41,298 nt of DNA from Actinomycetota bacterium (GCA_005772765.1 SXIR01000168.1:1-41298), one strand, 5' to 3'. Shown: positions 32,550-41,118, counted from the first letter of the stretch. Notes: generated by a model from the letters alone, not told the origin. Numbers and translations: made by a program.

Positions 32550-33014
32550 TCAGTGGTCGGGTACGTCGAACGCCGTGAACGCGGACCCATCGAAGCGCCC
32601 GAGCGAGGAGTAGCGCCGACGTGCGAAGCGCCACCGCCCGTCGTTGCGTACGAAATCGTCGCGATAGAGGCCGAACGCCTGACTGAAGGTCCCCGAGGCA
32701 GGCTCGTGACGAAGCTCGCAGATGTACATGCGCCCGACCGCCAGGTCGGGTCCCGCCGCTTCGGCCGTGAGATTCAGGATCGACAACACGAAGAAGTCGA
32801 AGTTGGCAATCGCCGAGTCGATGAAGGAGGCGATCGCTGCGCCGCCGGTGAAGTGGAGCTCGTGGCCTCGCAAGTCGAGGTGGATCGGGCAATCGTCCGT
32901 GAAGAGGTCGGGCATGTCCGACCACGCCCGGCGGGTCACGATGTCGGCGTAGCGACGGCGGAGGTTGTCGAGTGCGATCACGGCCGCAGGATCGGTGCTG
33001 GGCGAGATGTCCAC
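32550..33014 (-). CDS. SnoaL-like / NTF2-fold protein
   Basis: A 154-residue protein of the SnoaL/nuclear-transport-factor-2 fold. It shows the usual start (ALDNLRRRYADIVTRRAWSD, LFTDDCPIHLDL), the central FTGGAAIASFIDSAI helix, and a C-terminal sheet (GLYRDDFVRNDGRWRFARRRY). Members include polyketide cyclases, small isomerases, dehydratases and binding proteins; the activity here is unknown. The longer frame to 33095 is rejected: GTG 33014 has TACAGT 7 nt upstream, and the extra N-terminus is low-complexity and basic. Convergent with the SoxR-target gene, 38 bp apart. Confidence 0.78.
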   Translation of the reverse strand: MDISPSTDPAAVIALDNLRRRYADIVTRRAWSDMPDLFTDDCPIHLDLRGHELHFTGGAAIASFIDSAIANFDFFVLSILNLTAEAAGPDLAVGRMYICELRHEPASGTFSQAFGLYRDDFVRNDGRWRFARRRYSSLGRFDGSAFTAFDVPDH

Positions 33015-33021
33015 GCGGTTG

Positions 33022-33027
33022 ACTGTA
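33022..33027 (-). promoter_or_regulatory. -10 element TACAGT of a predicted leaderless promoter (SnoaL-like)
   Basis: On the minus strand TACAGT ends 7 nt before GTG 33014 and decides that start. Confidence 0.5.
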
Positions 33028-33124
33028 GAAGCGATTGCCCGGTCGATCCGCGTCGCGGGCTGGCGACGAGACGACGGGTTGGCGCTCGGCGCCACCTCGG
33101 ACGCGAACCGTTCTCGCGGTGGCG

Positions 33125-33130
33125 TAACGT
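33125..33130 (+). promoter_or_regulatory. -10 element TAACGT of a predicted leaderless promoter (upstream of fdh genes)
   Basis: TAACGT ends 6 nt before GTG 33137. It is the only clear promoter seen ahead of the formate dehydrogenase genes, so it may drive the whole run to 37985. Confidence 0.5.
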
Positions 33131-33136
33131 CGGGTC

Positions 33137-33529
33137 GTGCCGAGTGTGAACTTCGAAGGTGAGACCCACGCCGAGATCGTGAGCAAGGTGCGGCGTTGGC
33201 TTGCGTCCGTGGATGGGGAAACGAGCGCGAACCTCTCCATGACGCAGGTTGTCGAGCAGAGCGCCGAACTCACGAAGAACGCGCTGCGCGTCATCGCCGG
33301 AGCGGCGCCGGGACCCCTCGCCCAGAGCGACGTTGTACGGGCGCTCACCGAAATGGGATACAGCGCCACCGACACGACGAAGAAGGCGGTGATCGACGGA
33401 CTCGATTCGGTCGACCGGCTCACCGGTGGCAGCGTGGTGTCGAAGCTGAAGGACGCCGGCGCGAACGTCGCCTACGCGATGAACGCGCAAGTTGCCAAGA
33501 GCGTCTTGGAGACCCTCAAGCGCATGTGA
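33137..33529 (+). CDS. Small protein of unknown function preceding formate dehydrogenase
   Basis: A 130-residue soluble, helical protein that I do not recognise. It has no Cys, no signal peptide and no membrane segment. The middle part (GPLAQSDVVRALTEMGYSA, about residues 59-77) could form a helix-turn-helix-like fold. The C-terminal third is rich in Ala, Val and Lys. The GTG start at 33137 is supported by a leaderless -10 element. It ends 48 bp before the formate dehydrogenase catalytic gene and may share its transcript, so a role in assembly or regulation of that enzyme is possible but unproven. Confidence 0.65.
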   Translation: MPSVNFEGETHAEIVSKVRRWLASVDGETSANLSMTQVVEQSAELTKNALRVIAGAAPGPLAQSDVVRALTEMGYSATDTTKKAVIDGLDSVDRLTGGSVVSKLKDAGANVAYAMNAQVAKSVLETLKRM

Positions 33530-33563
33530 TCGCGCCGACGTCCCTGCCGGCTCTCGAGCGCGA

Positions 33564-33569
33564 AGGAGG
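33564..33569 (+). promoter_or_regulatory. Shine-Dalgarno AGGAGG setting the fdhA start
   Basis: AGGAGG, extended to AGGAGGT, lies 7-8 nt before GTG 33578. The in-frame GTG at 33569 overlaps this sequence and is therefore rejected as the start. Confidence 0.65.
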
Positions 33570-33577
33570 TGAGATCA

Positions 33578-35500
33578 GTGACCAAGACATCGAAACTGCC
33601 GCGGTTGACCGAACCGCTCGTACGCGTCGACGGCGAGCTCGTGACCGCTTCGTGGTCCGAAGCGGTTGGGCGGGCCGCTCGTGGGTTTGCGCAGGCTCGA
33701 GACGACCACGGACCCGACGCATTCGGCATCTTCAGTTGCTCCAAGAGTACGAACGAGATGAACTACGCCGCGCAGAAGTTCGCTCGTACCGTGGTCGGCA
33801 CGAACAACATCGACAGCTGCAACCGCACTTGACACGCTCCCAGCGTCGTCGGTCTGGCGACAGTGTTCGGAGCGGGCGGAGGTACGAGCAGCTACCGCGA
33901 GATCGAAGACGCTGACGTCATCGTGCTCTGGGGATCGAACGCTCGCGAGGCGCACCCGATTTTCTTTCACCACGTCCTTGCCGGTCTGCGCAAGGGAGCG
34001 TCGATGTACGTCGTTGACCCGCGACGAACCGCCAGCGCCGCGTTCGCCGACGTCTGGCTCGGACTCGATGTCGGCAGCGACATCGCGCTCGCGAACGGGG
34101 TCGCACGGGAGATCATCGCTGCCGGACTCGTCGATCGAGAGTTCATCGACGCCGCGACCGACGGATTCGACGAACTCGTCACTGCCGTCGAACCGTGGAC
34201 ACTCGACCGCACGGCTGCGATTACGGGGCTGCCACAACTCCAGATTCGCGATTTCGCGCACGCGATCGGTGGTGCTCGTCGATTGCAACTGTGTTGGACG
34301 CTCGGCATCACCGAGCACATCACCGCCGTCGACAACGTGTTCGCGTTGATCAACCTCGCCCTGCTCACGGGCAACGTCGGGCGATGGGGGAGCGGCCTCG
34401 TACCGCTCCGCGGACAGAACAACGTCCAAGGCGGAGGCGACATGGGCGCGATCCCGGCGCGCCTCCCTGGCTTCGCTGACCTCACCGACGCTTCGGAGCG
34501 CGCACCGTTCGAGCGGATGTGGCAAGCCGCGGTGCCATCGCGACCGGGCCTGCACCTGTCCCAGATGTTCGAGGCAATGCACTCCGGATCCCTGCGCGCA
34601 CTCTGGGTCATCGGCGAGAACCCCGCCGACTCCGAGGCCGACGGAGAACACGCACGGGCTGCGTTGGGTGCCCTCGACATATTGGTCGTCCAGGATCTGT
34701 ACCTGACCCGCACCGCGGCGATGGCCGACGTCGTGTTCCCGGCTGCCGCAGGCTGGGCCGAAACCGACGGCACCGTCACGAACAGCGAACGCCGTGTGCA
34801 ACGCGTCCGCGCGGCCGTCGCGCCTCCTGGTCAGGCTCGCGACGACCTCGCCATCGTGTTCGACCTCGCCGCAGCATTCGGTCACGACTGGGGCGCGCCG
34901 AATGCAGAAACTGTGTGGAACGAGGTCCGAAGTTTGTCGCGCAACCATGCGGGGATGTCGTACCAACGTCTCGACACCCTCGGCGGATTGCAATGGCCGT
35001 GCCTCGACGACGACGATCTCGGCGCACCGTTCCTGCACGGTCGGTTATGGGCGCGCCCGATCGAGGGGCCGCGTGCGCCACTGCAATGCGTCGAGTGGCA
35101 GCCGCCGGCCGACGCGCTCGACGAACACTTCCCACTTCGATTGACCACGGGTCGCGTCCTCGACGGCTACAACACCGGTGTGCAGACGGCCCGCTTTCCC
35201 TCGCCCATTCGTTCCGGGGCGACGCTCGATCTCGCCGCCGCAACGGCCATGCGGTACGCCGTCGACGATGGTGAGGTCGTGCGGGTGGTGTCTCGCCGCG
35301 GGGCAATCCCGATGACGGTGCGCATCGTCGAGTCGTTACCGCCTGATCTGGCGTTCACGACGTTCCACTTCCCCGAGATCGCCGACGTCAATCGACTGAC
35401 TGCCGATGCGTGGGACCCCAAGTCCGGCACGGCAGAGTTCAAGGCGACCGCGATTCGCCTCGAGTCCATCGATGCCGACACGCAGGGTGGTCGTGCGTGA
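33578..35500 (+). CDS. fdhA: Formate dehydrogenase, molybdopterin catalytic subunit; selenoprotein with in-frame TGA (Sec85)
   Basis: Catalytic part of a Mo/W-bisMGD formate dehydrogenase (formate to CO2), 640 residues if TGA at 33830-33832 is read as selenocysteine. Before the TGA the peptide ends NNIDSCNRT; after it, HAPSVVGLATVFGAGGGTSSY continues in frame. The TGA thus replaces the active-site Cys/Sec of the family, next to the conserved His (U85-H86). The formate-site Arg is R278 in PLRGQNNVQGGGDMG. The cofactor-binding C-terminal domain is seen from PLRLTTGRVLDGYNTG onward. The usual N-terminal [4Fe-4S] domain is missing: the protein starts at LTEPLVRVDGELV, directly after where that domain would end. 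The domain is encoded separately at 37164-37985. The stop overlaps the next gene (GTGA). Confidence 0.9.
33830..33832 (+). other. In-frame TGA, predicted selenocysteine codon
   Basis: Codon 85 of the formate dehydrogenase gene. Homology is unbroken on both sides in the same frame, and the position is that of the catalytic Cys/Sec. No frameshift is needed. Confidence 0.87.
33845..33861 (+). promoter_or_regulatory. SECIS-like hairpin with GGTCT apical loop
   Basis: GTCGTC (33845-33850) pairs with GGCGAC (33856-33861), including one G-U pair, around the loop GGTCT (33851-33855). The loop GGT is at nt 19-21 after the TGA, the same distance and sequence I recall for the E. coli fdhF SECIS element bound by SelB. 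Confidence 0.7.
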
Positions 35501-37167
35501 GCGATCTGCACGTCGGCTCCGAACGGGCCGACGACGCCGAGGCCGCCGCGATCGAGCGGGTACTCGCAACCACTGGACCCGCCGTCGCCCGCGTCTCGGC
35601 GCGGGTCACGCTCGGGGGCATGCAGGCCACGGCGTCGCGCCGTCATTTGCTGCTGCCTGGATTGTGGGCGCTCCAGGACGCCGTGGGCTGGATCAGCCCC
35701 GGCGGTCTCAACTCGCTCTGCCTCGCCCTCGGCGTGCCGCCCGCGGAGGGCTATGGCGTCGCAACGTTCTACGACCTGCTTCGCACCGAGCGGCCGTCGA
35801 CGACGATCGAACGGCGCTGTGACGACCTGGCGTGCCTGCTCGCGATCGAACCCCCGATCCCGACCGACGTCGATGCGGTCGAGTCGTCGCCGTGCTTGGG
35901 CCAATGCGATCGAGGTGCGGCGAGTCTGATCCAAACCTGCGGTGCTCCACCGCGCATCGAGACACCGGATCGCGAGCCTCGGGTCGACGCAGGCCCCAGC
36001 CCCCGGCTGCTGCGTCGAGCGCTCACCGGCGCGGTGACCTCGCTGGCGGATTATCGAGCGCTGGGCGGATTCGTCGCCCTGGCTGCCGCGCGAACGATGG
36101 GCGCCGAGGCCGTTGTGGATGCGGTGACGGCCGCGGGTCTGCGTGGGCGCGGTGGTGCCGCGTTCCCGACCGGAGCGAAGTGGCGGGCCGTCGCGTCCGA
36201 AACGGCGACGGAAAAACACGTCGTCGCCAACGCCGACGAGTCGGAACCGGGAACGTTCAAGGACCGAGTCCTGATGGAACGCGATCCGTTCTCGCTGATC
36301 GAAGCCTTGGCCGTGGCCGGCTTTGCGGTCGGTGCTCGGACGGGCTGGATCTATGTGCGCGGCGAATATCCCGAGGCATACCAGCGGCTGGTCGCCGCCC
36401 TCGACGAGTCGAGTGCGGCGGGACTCCTCGAGGGCATCACAATCGAGATCCGACGCGGTGCAGGCGCCTACATCTGCGGCGAAGAGACCGCACTCCTCGA
36501 ATCGATCGAGGGCTACCGCGGCGAACCACGCAACAAGCCTCCCTACCCGACGACACACGGTCTGTTCGGTGCGCCGACGGTGATCAACAACGTCGAGACG
36601 TTGATCAACGTCCTCGACATCGTCGAACACGGTCCCGATGCCTGGCGGTCCGTCGGGACCCACGACTCACCGGGGACGCGGTTGCTGTGCCTGAGCGGAC
36701 ACGTCGAGCATCCGGGGGTGTACGAACGTCCGATGGGCGTTCGCCTCGCTGATGTGATCGCCGAGGCGGGTGGTGTGCGCGGCGCTCGCCCGCTGCAAGC
36801 CGTGCTCCTCGGCGGCGCGGCCGGGGCGTTCGTGCATCCGGACCAACGCGACCTCGAGCTGAGCTTCGAGGCCGCTCACGAGGCCGGCGTCGGATTGGGA
36901 AGCGGCGTCGTCATGCTGTTCGACGACACCGTCGATCTCCGCGCAGTGGTTCGGCGCGCTGCACGGTTCTTCGCGCATGAGTCGTGCGGGCAATGCGTCC
37001 CTTGTCGTGTCGGAACCCAGCGACAAGTCGAAGTGCTCACGAGCGAACGTCCCGATACGGCACTGCTCGACGATCTCGAGCAGGTGATGCGCGACGCGAG
37101 CATCTGCGGACTCGGCCACACCGCGAGCTCCTTGGTGCGATCAGCTCGGACGCTTGGAGTCCTATGA
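35497..37167 (+). CDS. NuoE-NuoF fusion: NAD-reducing diaphorase subunit of formate dehydrogenase
   Basis: A 556-residue fusion. The NuoE-like part (about 1-150) has the [2Fe-2S] ligands C108-x4-C113 and C133-x3-C137. The NuoF-like part (about 170-556) has the NADH site GRGGAAFPTGAKW (217-229), the FMN-binding NADESEPGTFKDR, GAGAYICGEETAL, and the [4Fe-4S] ligands C497-x2-C500-x2-C503 and C537. The protein would pass electrons from formate to NAD+ via FMN. GTG 35497 overlaps the stop of the catalytic gene and the TGA at 37165-37167 overlaps the next ATG, so all three genes are tightly coupled. Fusions of these two subunits are known in NAD-linked formate dehydrogenases and hydrogenases. Confidence 0.92.
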   Translation: MSDLHVGSERADDAEAAAIERVLATTGPAVARVSARVTLGGMQATASRRHLLLPGLWALQDAVGWISPGGLNSLCLALGVPPAEGYGVATFYDLLRTERPSTTIERRCDDLACLLAIEPPIPTDVDAVESSPCLGQCDRGAASLIQTCGAPPRIETPDREPRVDAGPSPRLLRRALTGAVTSLADYRALGGFVALAAARTMGAEAVVDAVTAAGLRGRGGAAFPTGAKWRAVASETATEKHVVANADESEPGTFKDRVLMERDPFSLIEALAVAGFAVGARTGWIYVRGEYPEAYQRLVAALDESSAAGLLEGITIEIRRGAGAYICGEETALLESIEGYRGEPRNKPPYPTTHGLFGAPTVINNVETLINVLDIVEHGPDAWRSVGTHDSPGTRLLCLSGHVEHPGVYERPMGVRLADVIAEAGGVRGARPLQAVLLGGAAGAFVHPDQRDLELSFEAAHEAGVGLGSGVVMLFDDTVDLRAVVRRAARFFAHESCGQCVPCRVGTQRQVEVLTSERPDTALLDDLEQVMRDASICGLGHTASSLVRSARTLGVL

Positions 37168-37985
37168 CCATCGAACTCCGCATCGACGACGCAATCGTCA
37201 CTGCCGAGCAAGGCGACACGATTCGCGATGTCGCGGCTCGCCACGGTGTCGAAATCCCGACCTTGTGTTGGGCCGCGAACCTCACACCGGTCAACGTGTG
37301 TCGGTTGTGCGTCGTAGAGGTCGAAGGATCTCGCCCACTCGTCCCAGCATGTTCTCGTCCTGTCGAAGCCGACATGGTCGTGAGCACGAACTCCCATCGG
37401 GTGCGCACCAGTCGTCGCATGGTGCTCGAACTCTTGGCGTCGTCGGTCGACCTCGACCGGGCCGAGCCCGAACTGCTCGATCAGATCGAGGAGTACGGCG
37501 CACGTCCGGAACGATTTGCGGCGGGGGCGACCAAGCATGCACCGGTGAAGCAGCAAGACGAGCTCTACGTGCGCGACTACCAGCGTTGTGTGCTCTGTTA
37601 CAAGTGCGTCGAGGCGTGCGGCGACGACGCGCAGCACACGTTCGCGATCTCGGTGGCCGGGCGCGGCTTCGACGCGCATATCTCCACAGAGTTCGACACG
37701 GCACTACCGGACAGCGCCTGCGTCTACTGCGGCAACTGCATCGCCGTGTGCCCAACCGGCGCGCTCACCCCGCTCACCGAGTTCGTCCGGCGCGAGGCAG
37801 GGGAGTGGCGCCCCGACCAACAATCCGTCACGCGCACGGTGTGCGCGTTCTGTGGGGTCGGATGCAACCTCGATCTGCATGTCCAGGACGGCGAAGTCGT
37901 CAAGGTCACGAGCCCGGCCGACCATGACATCACCCAGGGGAACCTCTGCATCAAGGGCCGCTTCGGCTGGCAACACCTTCGTTAG
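37164..37985 (+). CDS. Detached N-terminal iron-sulfur module of formate dehydrogenase alpha (NuoG-like)
   Basis: A 273-residue electron-transfer protein. In order: a plant-type [2Fe-2S] domain (C35-x10-C46-x2-C49-x13-C63); a helical linker; two [4Fe-4S] sites (C142, C145, C148, C152 and C186, C189, C192, C196); and the cofactor-proximal [4Fe-4S] domain normally at the front of the molybdopterin subunit (C227-x2-C230-x3-C234 and C262 in AFCGVGCNL...NLCIKGRFGW). It stops three residues after KGRFGWQ, precisely where the catalytic subunit at 33578 would continue. The His-Cys3 cluster motif usual between the [2Fe-2S] and ferredoxin parts is absent: there is no Cys between 63 and 142. ATG 37164 overlaps the preceding stop (ATGA). 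Confidence 0.9.
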   Translation: MTIELRIDDAIVTAEQGDTIRDVAARHGVEIPTLCWAANLTPVNVCRLCVVEVEGSRPLVPACSRPVEADMVVSTNSHRVRTSRRMVLELLASSVDLDRAEPELLDQIEEYGARPERFAAGATKHAPVKQQDELYVRDYQRCVLCYKCVEACGDDAQHTFAISVAGRGFDAHISTEFDTALPDSACVYCGNCIAVCPTGALTPLTEFVRREAGEWRPDQQSVTRTVCAFCGVGCNLDLHVQDGEVVKVTSPADHDITQGNLCIKGRFGWQHLR

Positions 37986-38046
37986 GAGCGCTGGCCCGCC
38001 TGCCAGCACCTCTGGGTCGTCCACGCTGGGTCGCCCACGTAGTCCG

Positions 38047-38052
38047 TATGAT
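38047..38052 (+). promoter_or_regulatory. -10 element TATGAT of a predicted leaderless promoter (alpha-mannosidase)
   Basis: TATGAT ends 6 nt before GTG 38059. It decides the start within a frame that opens much earlier and indicates a promoter separate from the formate dehydrogenase genes. Confidence 0.6.
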
Positions 38053-38058
38053 CCCGCC

Positions 38059-41000
38059 GTGCACGACGAACGCGAAGTCATCGAAACTCGAATTCGGCGC
38101 GCCCTGCGCGAACGGATTCGTCCTGCAGTCGAAGGCGCGCGAGTGGCGCTCGACCTCGAAGCGTGGACCGCGCCGGGTGAGCCGGTCAGCTTTGCCGAAG
38201 CGATGGCGCAGTCGTTCGAACCGATCGCCGTGGGTCAGGGCTGGGCTCGGCCGTGGGGGACGACGTGGCTGCGGATGCGTGGCACGGTGCCCGCACACTG
38301 GGTCGAGGCGTCGGTGGCCGCCAGCGTCGACATCGGGTTCACGGGCGTGGGCCCGGGATTCACCGCGGAGGCGATGTTCTGGAACCACGACGGGTCGCCG
38401 CGTTCGGGTCTGCATCCGGAACGACGCCAGCTGTTGTTGGACGATGTCGTGGCGGGCGACACGGTCGAGCTGATTCTCGAGGCGGCCGCGAACCCGCCGA
38501 TTCTTCCGCCGGTCACGCCGTTGGGCGCGTGGGAGACCGCCGGTGACCGACCCTTCTATACGTTGCGACGCGCGGACCTCGTCGTGCGCAATCCAGAGGT
38601 CGAAGCGCTCGTGCACGACCTCGATGTGCTCTCAGGTCTGATGCGAGTCCTGGCGCTCGACGACCCACGTCGGACCAGGATCTTGCGATCGCTCGAACGC
38701 GCGATCGACGCACTCGACCTCGACGATCCGGTGGGGAGTGCGGGGCGCGTCCGAGCCATGCTCCAGCCCGCACTCGCGGTGCGGGCGCGCGACGGCGAGC
38801 ACACCATCATCGGGGTTGGCCACGCCCACATCGACTCCGCCTGGCTCTGGCCGATCCGGGAAACGATGCGAAAGTGCGCCCGGACCTTTACGAACGCTGT
38901 CGACTTGATGGATTCCGATACGGATTACGTCTTCGTGTGTTCGCAGGCGCAACAGTTCGCGTGGATCGAAGAACAACATCCCGCATTGTTCGAGCGCATC
39001 CGCCAACGGGTTGCCGACGGCCGGTTCGTCCCGGTCGGCGGGATGTGGGTCGAAGCCGACATGAACTTGCCGAGCGGGGAGTCGATCGCGCGCCAACTCG
39101 TCTACGGACAGCGCTACTTCGACTCTCGGTTCGGACTTCGGTGCCGCGAGGTCTGGATCCCCGACGTCTTCGGCTACCCCGGTTCGCTGCCGCAGATCTT
39201 CGCGGCGGGCGGCTGCGATCGCTTCGTGACCCAGAAGCTGTCGTGGAACAAGCAGAATCGACTGCCGCATCACACATTCCGCTGGACCGGGATCGACGGA
39301 ACCAGCGTCCTCACGCACTTCCCGCCCATCGACAGCTACAACGCGCTCGTGATCCCGAAGGAACTCGCGCACGCGGTTCGCAACTTCCGTGACCACGCGT
39401 GGAGCACCGTCTCCTTGATGCCGTACGGCCACGGGGATGGCGGTGGGGGGCCGACTCGTGAGATGGTCGAACGCGCGCATCGGCTTGCCGACCTCGACGG
39501 CATGCCTCGGGTGCAACTCGGCACGGTCGACGACTTCTTCGCGCGGGTCGAGGCCGACATCGCTGCCGATCCGGCCGCCGTACCCGAGTGGCGGGGCGAG
39601 TTGTACTTCGAAATGCATCGGGGCACGTACACGAGCCAATCGAACACCAAGATCGGAAATCGTCGCGCTGAGCATCTGCTGCGAGAGGCCGAACTCTGGC
39701 ACGCGTATTTGGACGGTGGGCCGCGCGCAGAGATCGAGGAGCTGTGGAAGACGATCCTGCTGTTGCAGTTCCACGACATCATTCCCGGCAGTTCGATCGC
39801 ATGGGTGTACGAGGATGCCGAACGCGACTATGCCCGGGTCAACGCGCGACTCGAAGCCATCGTGGCTGATGCGCTCCGCCAACTCGCGCCGAGTGATCTG
39901 ACGGTTGCGAACGCAGCGACGCACGCGCGCGACGAGATCATCGAAGCGGACCTGGTGCCAACGACGGTTCCCGCCGATGCTCCGGTCCAGGTCCTTGCGA
40001 GCGGTCGCCACGCTGTCCGCGTTCGGGCGCCGGGTCTGGCCCTCGGGTTGGCCACGCCCGATGCGGTCGAGGGTGCGGTGGAGCTGGGGACGTCGTCGAT
40101 GAGCAACGGTCTGGTTTCGCTCGTGTGGGACGAGCTCGGACGGCTCACGTCGGTGCGGGACGAGCGAGTGGGGCGAGAACTGCTGCGACCGGGGGCGTTG
40201 GGCGCGGAGATCGAACTCGCTCCCGACTTCCCCAACGAGTACGACGCATGGGATCTGGAGTCGTGGGCGCGTCGCAACGGAGAGACCATCGATGCGTGTG
40301 ACACGATCGAGATCGTCGACGGCGGCCCGCTGGTCGGCCGGGTGCGGGTGACCCGCACGTTCGACGCATCGACGATCGCCGTCACTTACGTCGTGCGAGC
40401 GATGAGCCCGCGCATCGATGTCGAACTCTCGATCGACTGGCACCACCGGGAGCGTCTCTTGTCGATCGCGTTTCCGTGGGCCGTGCATGCCGATGTCGCG
40501 CACTGCGATATCCAGTTCGGTCACGTCGCGCGGCCGACGCATCGCAACACCAGTTGGGACGCAGCCAAGTTCGAGGTGTGTGCGCATCGGTGGGTCGACG
40601 TCAGCGAGCCCGGCTTCGGGGTGGCGGTGCTCAACGACGGCCGGTACGGCCACAGCGTGTCGGACGGGATCGTTCGGGTGTCGCTCCAACGCGGCGCACG
40701 TTTTCCCGACCCGATGGCCGACGACGGGCATCACGACGTGCGGCTCGCGGTGTTCCCGCATGGCGGTGATCTGGCCGCCGTGGCGCAGGCCGCCGAAGGG
40801 TTCAACCTTCCGCTGCGGGTGGTGCGCGGGGTGGCGGCGGCGGTGCCGGCACCGCTGGTCACCGTGGATGCGCCGAACGTGCTGGTGAGCGCAGTGAAGC
40901 AGGCGGACGCCGGAGCTGATTTGGTGGTGCGCATGTGGGAGGCGATCGGGGCGCGGGCCACGGTGACCTCCCTCGGCGATGGTGTCGTGCGCACGAACCT

Positions 41001-41085
41001 CCTCGAGGAACCCATCGCGGCCCCCGAGTCCGCCCCCCTCGAACTCCGCCCCTTCGAACTCATCACCCTCCAGGTGCGTCGATAG
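38059..41085 (+). CDS. Alpha-mannosidase, glycoside hydrolase family 38
   Basis: A 1008-residue, probably cytosolic GH38 retaining alpha-mannosidase of zinc type. The first about 245 residues are an N-terminal beta-rich domain. The catalytic domain opens with GVGHAHIDSAWLWPI (zinc ligands H257, D259), followed by the nucleophile D369 in WIPDVFGYPGSLPQ and by YGHGDGGGGPTREM. The last zinc ligand is H572 in LLQFHDIIPGSS. C-terminal beta-sandwich domains run from about 600 to the end (for example SIAFPWAVHADVAHCDIQFG). There is no signal peptide, so imported or recycled mannosides are likely substrates. GTG 38059 follows a perfect -10 hexamer. A strong hairpin covers the stop codon. Confidence 0.92.
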   Translation: MHDEREVIETRIRRALRERIRPAVEGARVALDLEAWTAPGEPVSFAEAMAQSFEPIAVGQGWARPWGTTWLRMRGTVPAHWVEASVAASVDIGFTGVGPGFTAEAMFWNHDGSPRSGLHPERRQLLLDDVVAGDTVELILEAAANPPILPPVTPLGAWETAGDRPFYTLRRADLVVRNPEVEALVHDLDVLSGLMRVLALDDPRRTRILRSLERAIDALDLDDPVGSAGRVRAMLQPALAVRARDGEHTIIGVGHAHIDSAWLWPIRETMRKCARTFTNAVDLMDSDTDYVFVCSQAQQFAWIEEQHPALFERIRQRVADGRFVPVGGMWVEADMNLPSGESIARQLVYGQRYFDSRFGLRCREVWIPDVFGYPGSLPQIFAAGGCDRFVTQKLSWNKQNRLPHHTFRWTGIDGTSVLTHFPPIDSYNALVIPKELAHAVRNFRDHAWSTVSLMPYGHGDGGGGPTREMVERAHRLADLDGMPRVQLGTVDDFFARVEADIAADPAAVPEWRGELYFEMHRGTYTSQSNTKIGNRRAEHLLREAELWHAYLDGGPRAEIEELWKTILLLQFHDIIPGSSIAWVYEDAERDYARVNARLEAIVADALRQLAPSDLTVANAATHARDEIIEADLVPTTVPADAPVQVLASGRHAVRVRAPGLALGLATPDAVEGAVELGTSSMSNGLVSLVWDELGRLTSVRDERVGRELLRPGALGAEIELAPDFPNEYDAWDLESWARRNGETIDACDTIEIVDGGPLVGRVRVTRTFDASTIAVTYVVRAMSPRIDVELSIDWHHRERLLSIAFPWAVHADVAHCDIQFGHVARPTHRNTSWDAAKFEVCAHRWVDVSEPGFGVAVLNDGRYGHSVSDGIVRVSLQRGARFPDPMADDGHHDVRLAVFPHGGDLAAVAQAAEGFNLPLRVVRGVAAAVPAPLVTVDAPNVLVSAVKQADAGADLVVRMWEAIGARATVTSLGDGVVRTNLLEEPIAAPESAPLELRPFELITLQVRR

Positions 41086-41115
41086 GGTCCGGAATCCGGG
41101 TCCTATCGACGCACC
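41073..41115 (+). terminator. Long perfect hairpin terminator over the mannosidase stop codon
   Basis: GGTGCGTCGATAGG (41073-41086) and CCTATCGACGCACC (41102-41115) form 14 perfect pairs. Inner bases extend this to about 20 pairs around the loop AAT, with two G-T pairs. TTCT follows instead of a long T-tract. The stop TAG lies inside the left arm. It separates the mannosidase from bioB. Confidence 0.75.
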
Positions 41116-41118
41116 TTC

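Noticed and set aside
33569-33832. An 87-codon protein ending at the TGA as a stand-alone gene or truncated pseudogene
   Set aside because: The frame continues with perfect family agreement straight after the TGA, which sits at the Cys/Sec position and is followed by a SECIS-like hairpin. A pseudogene by chance nonsense mutation at exactly this codon is unlikely. The GTG at 33569 also overlaps the Shine-Dalgarno sequence.
37983-37985. TAG at the end of the Fe-S module as a read-through or frameshift site toward a longer alpha subunit
   Set aside because: Sequence after the stop has no resemblance to the catalytic domain in any frame. That domain is complete 3.5 kb upstream.
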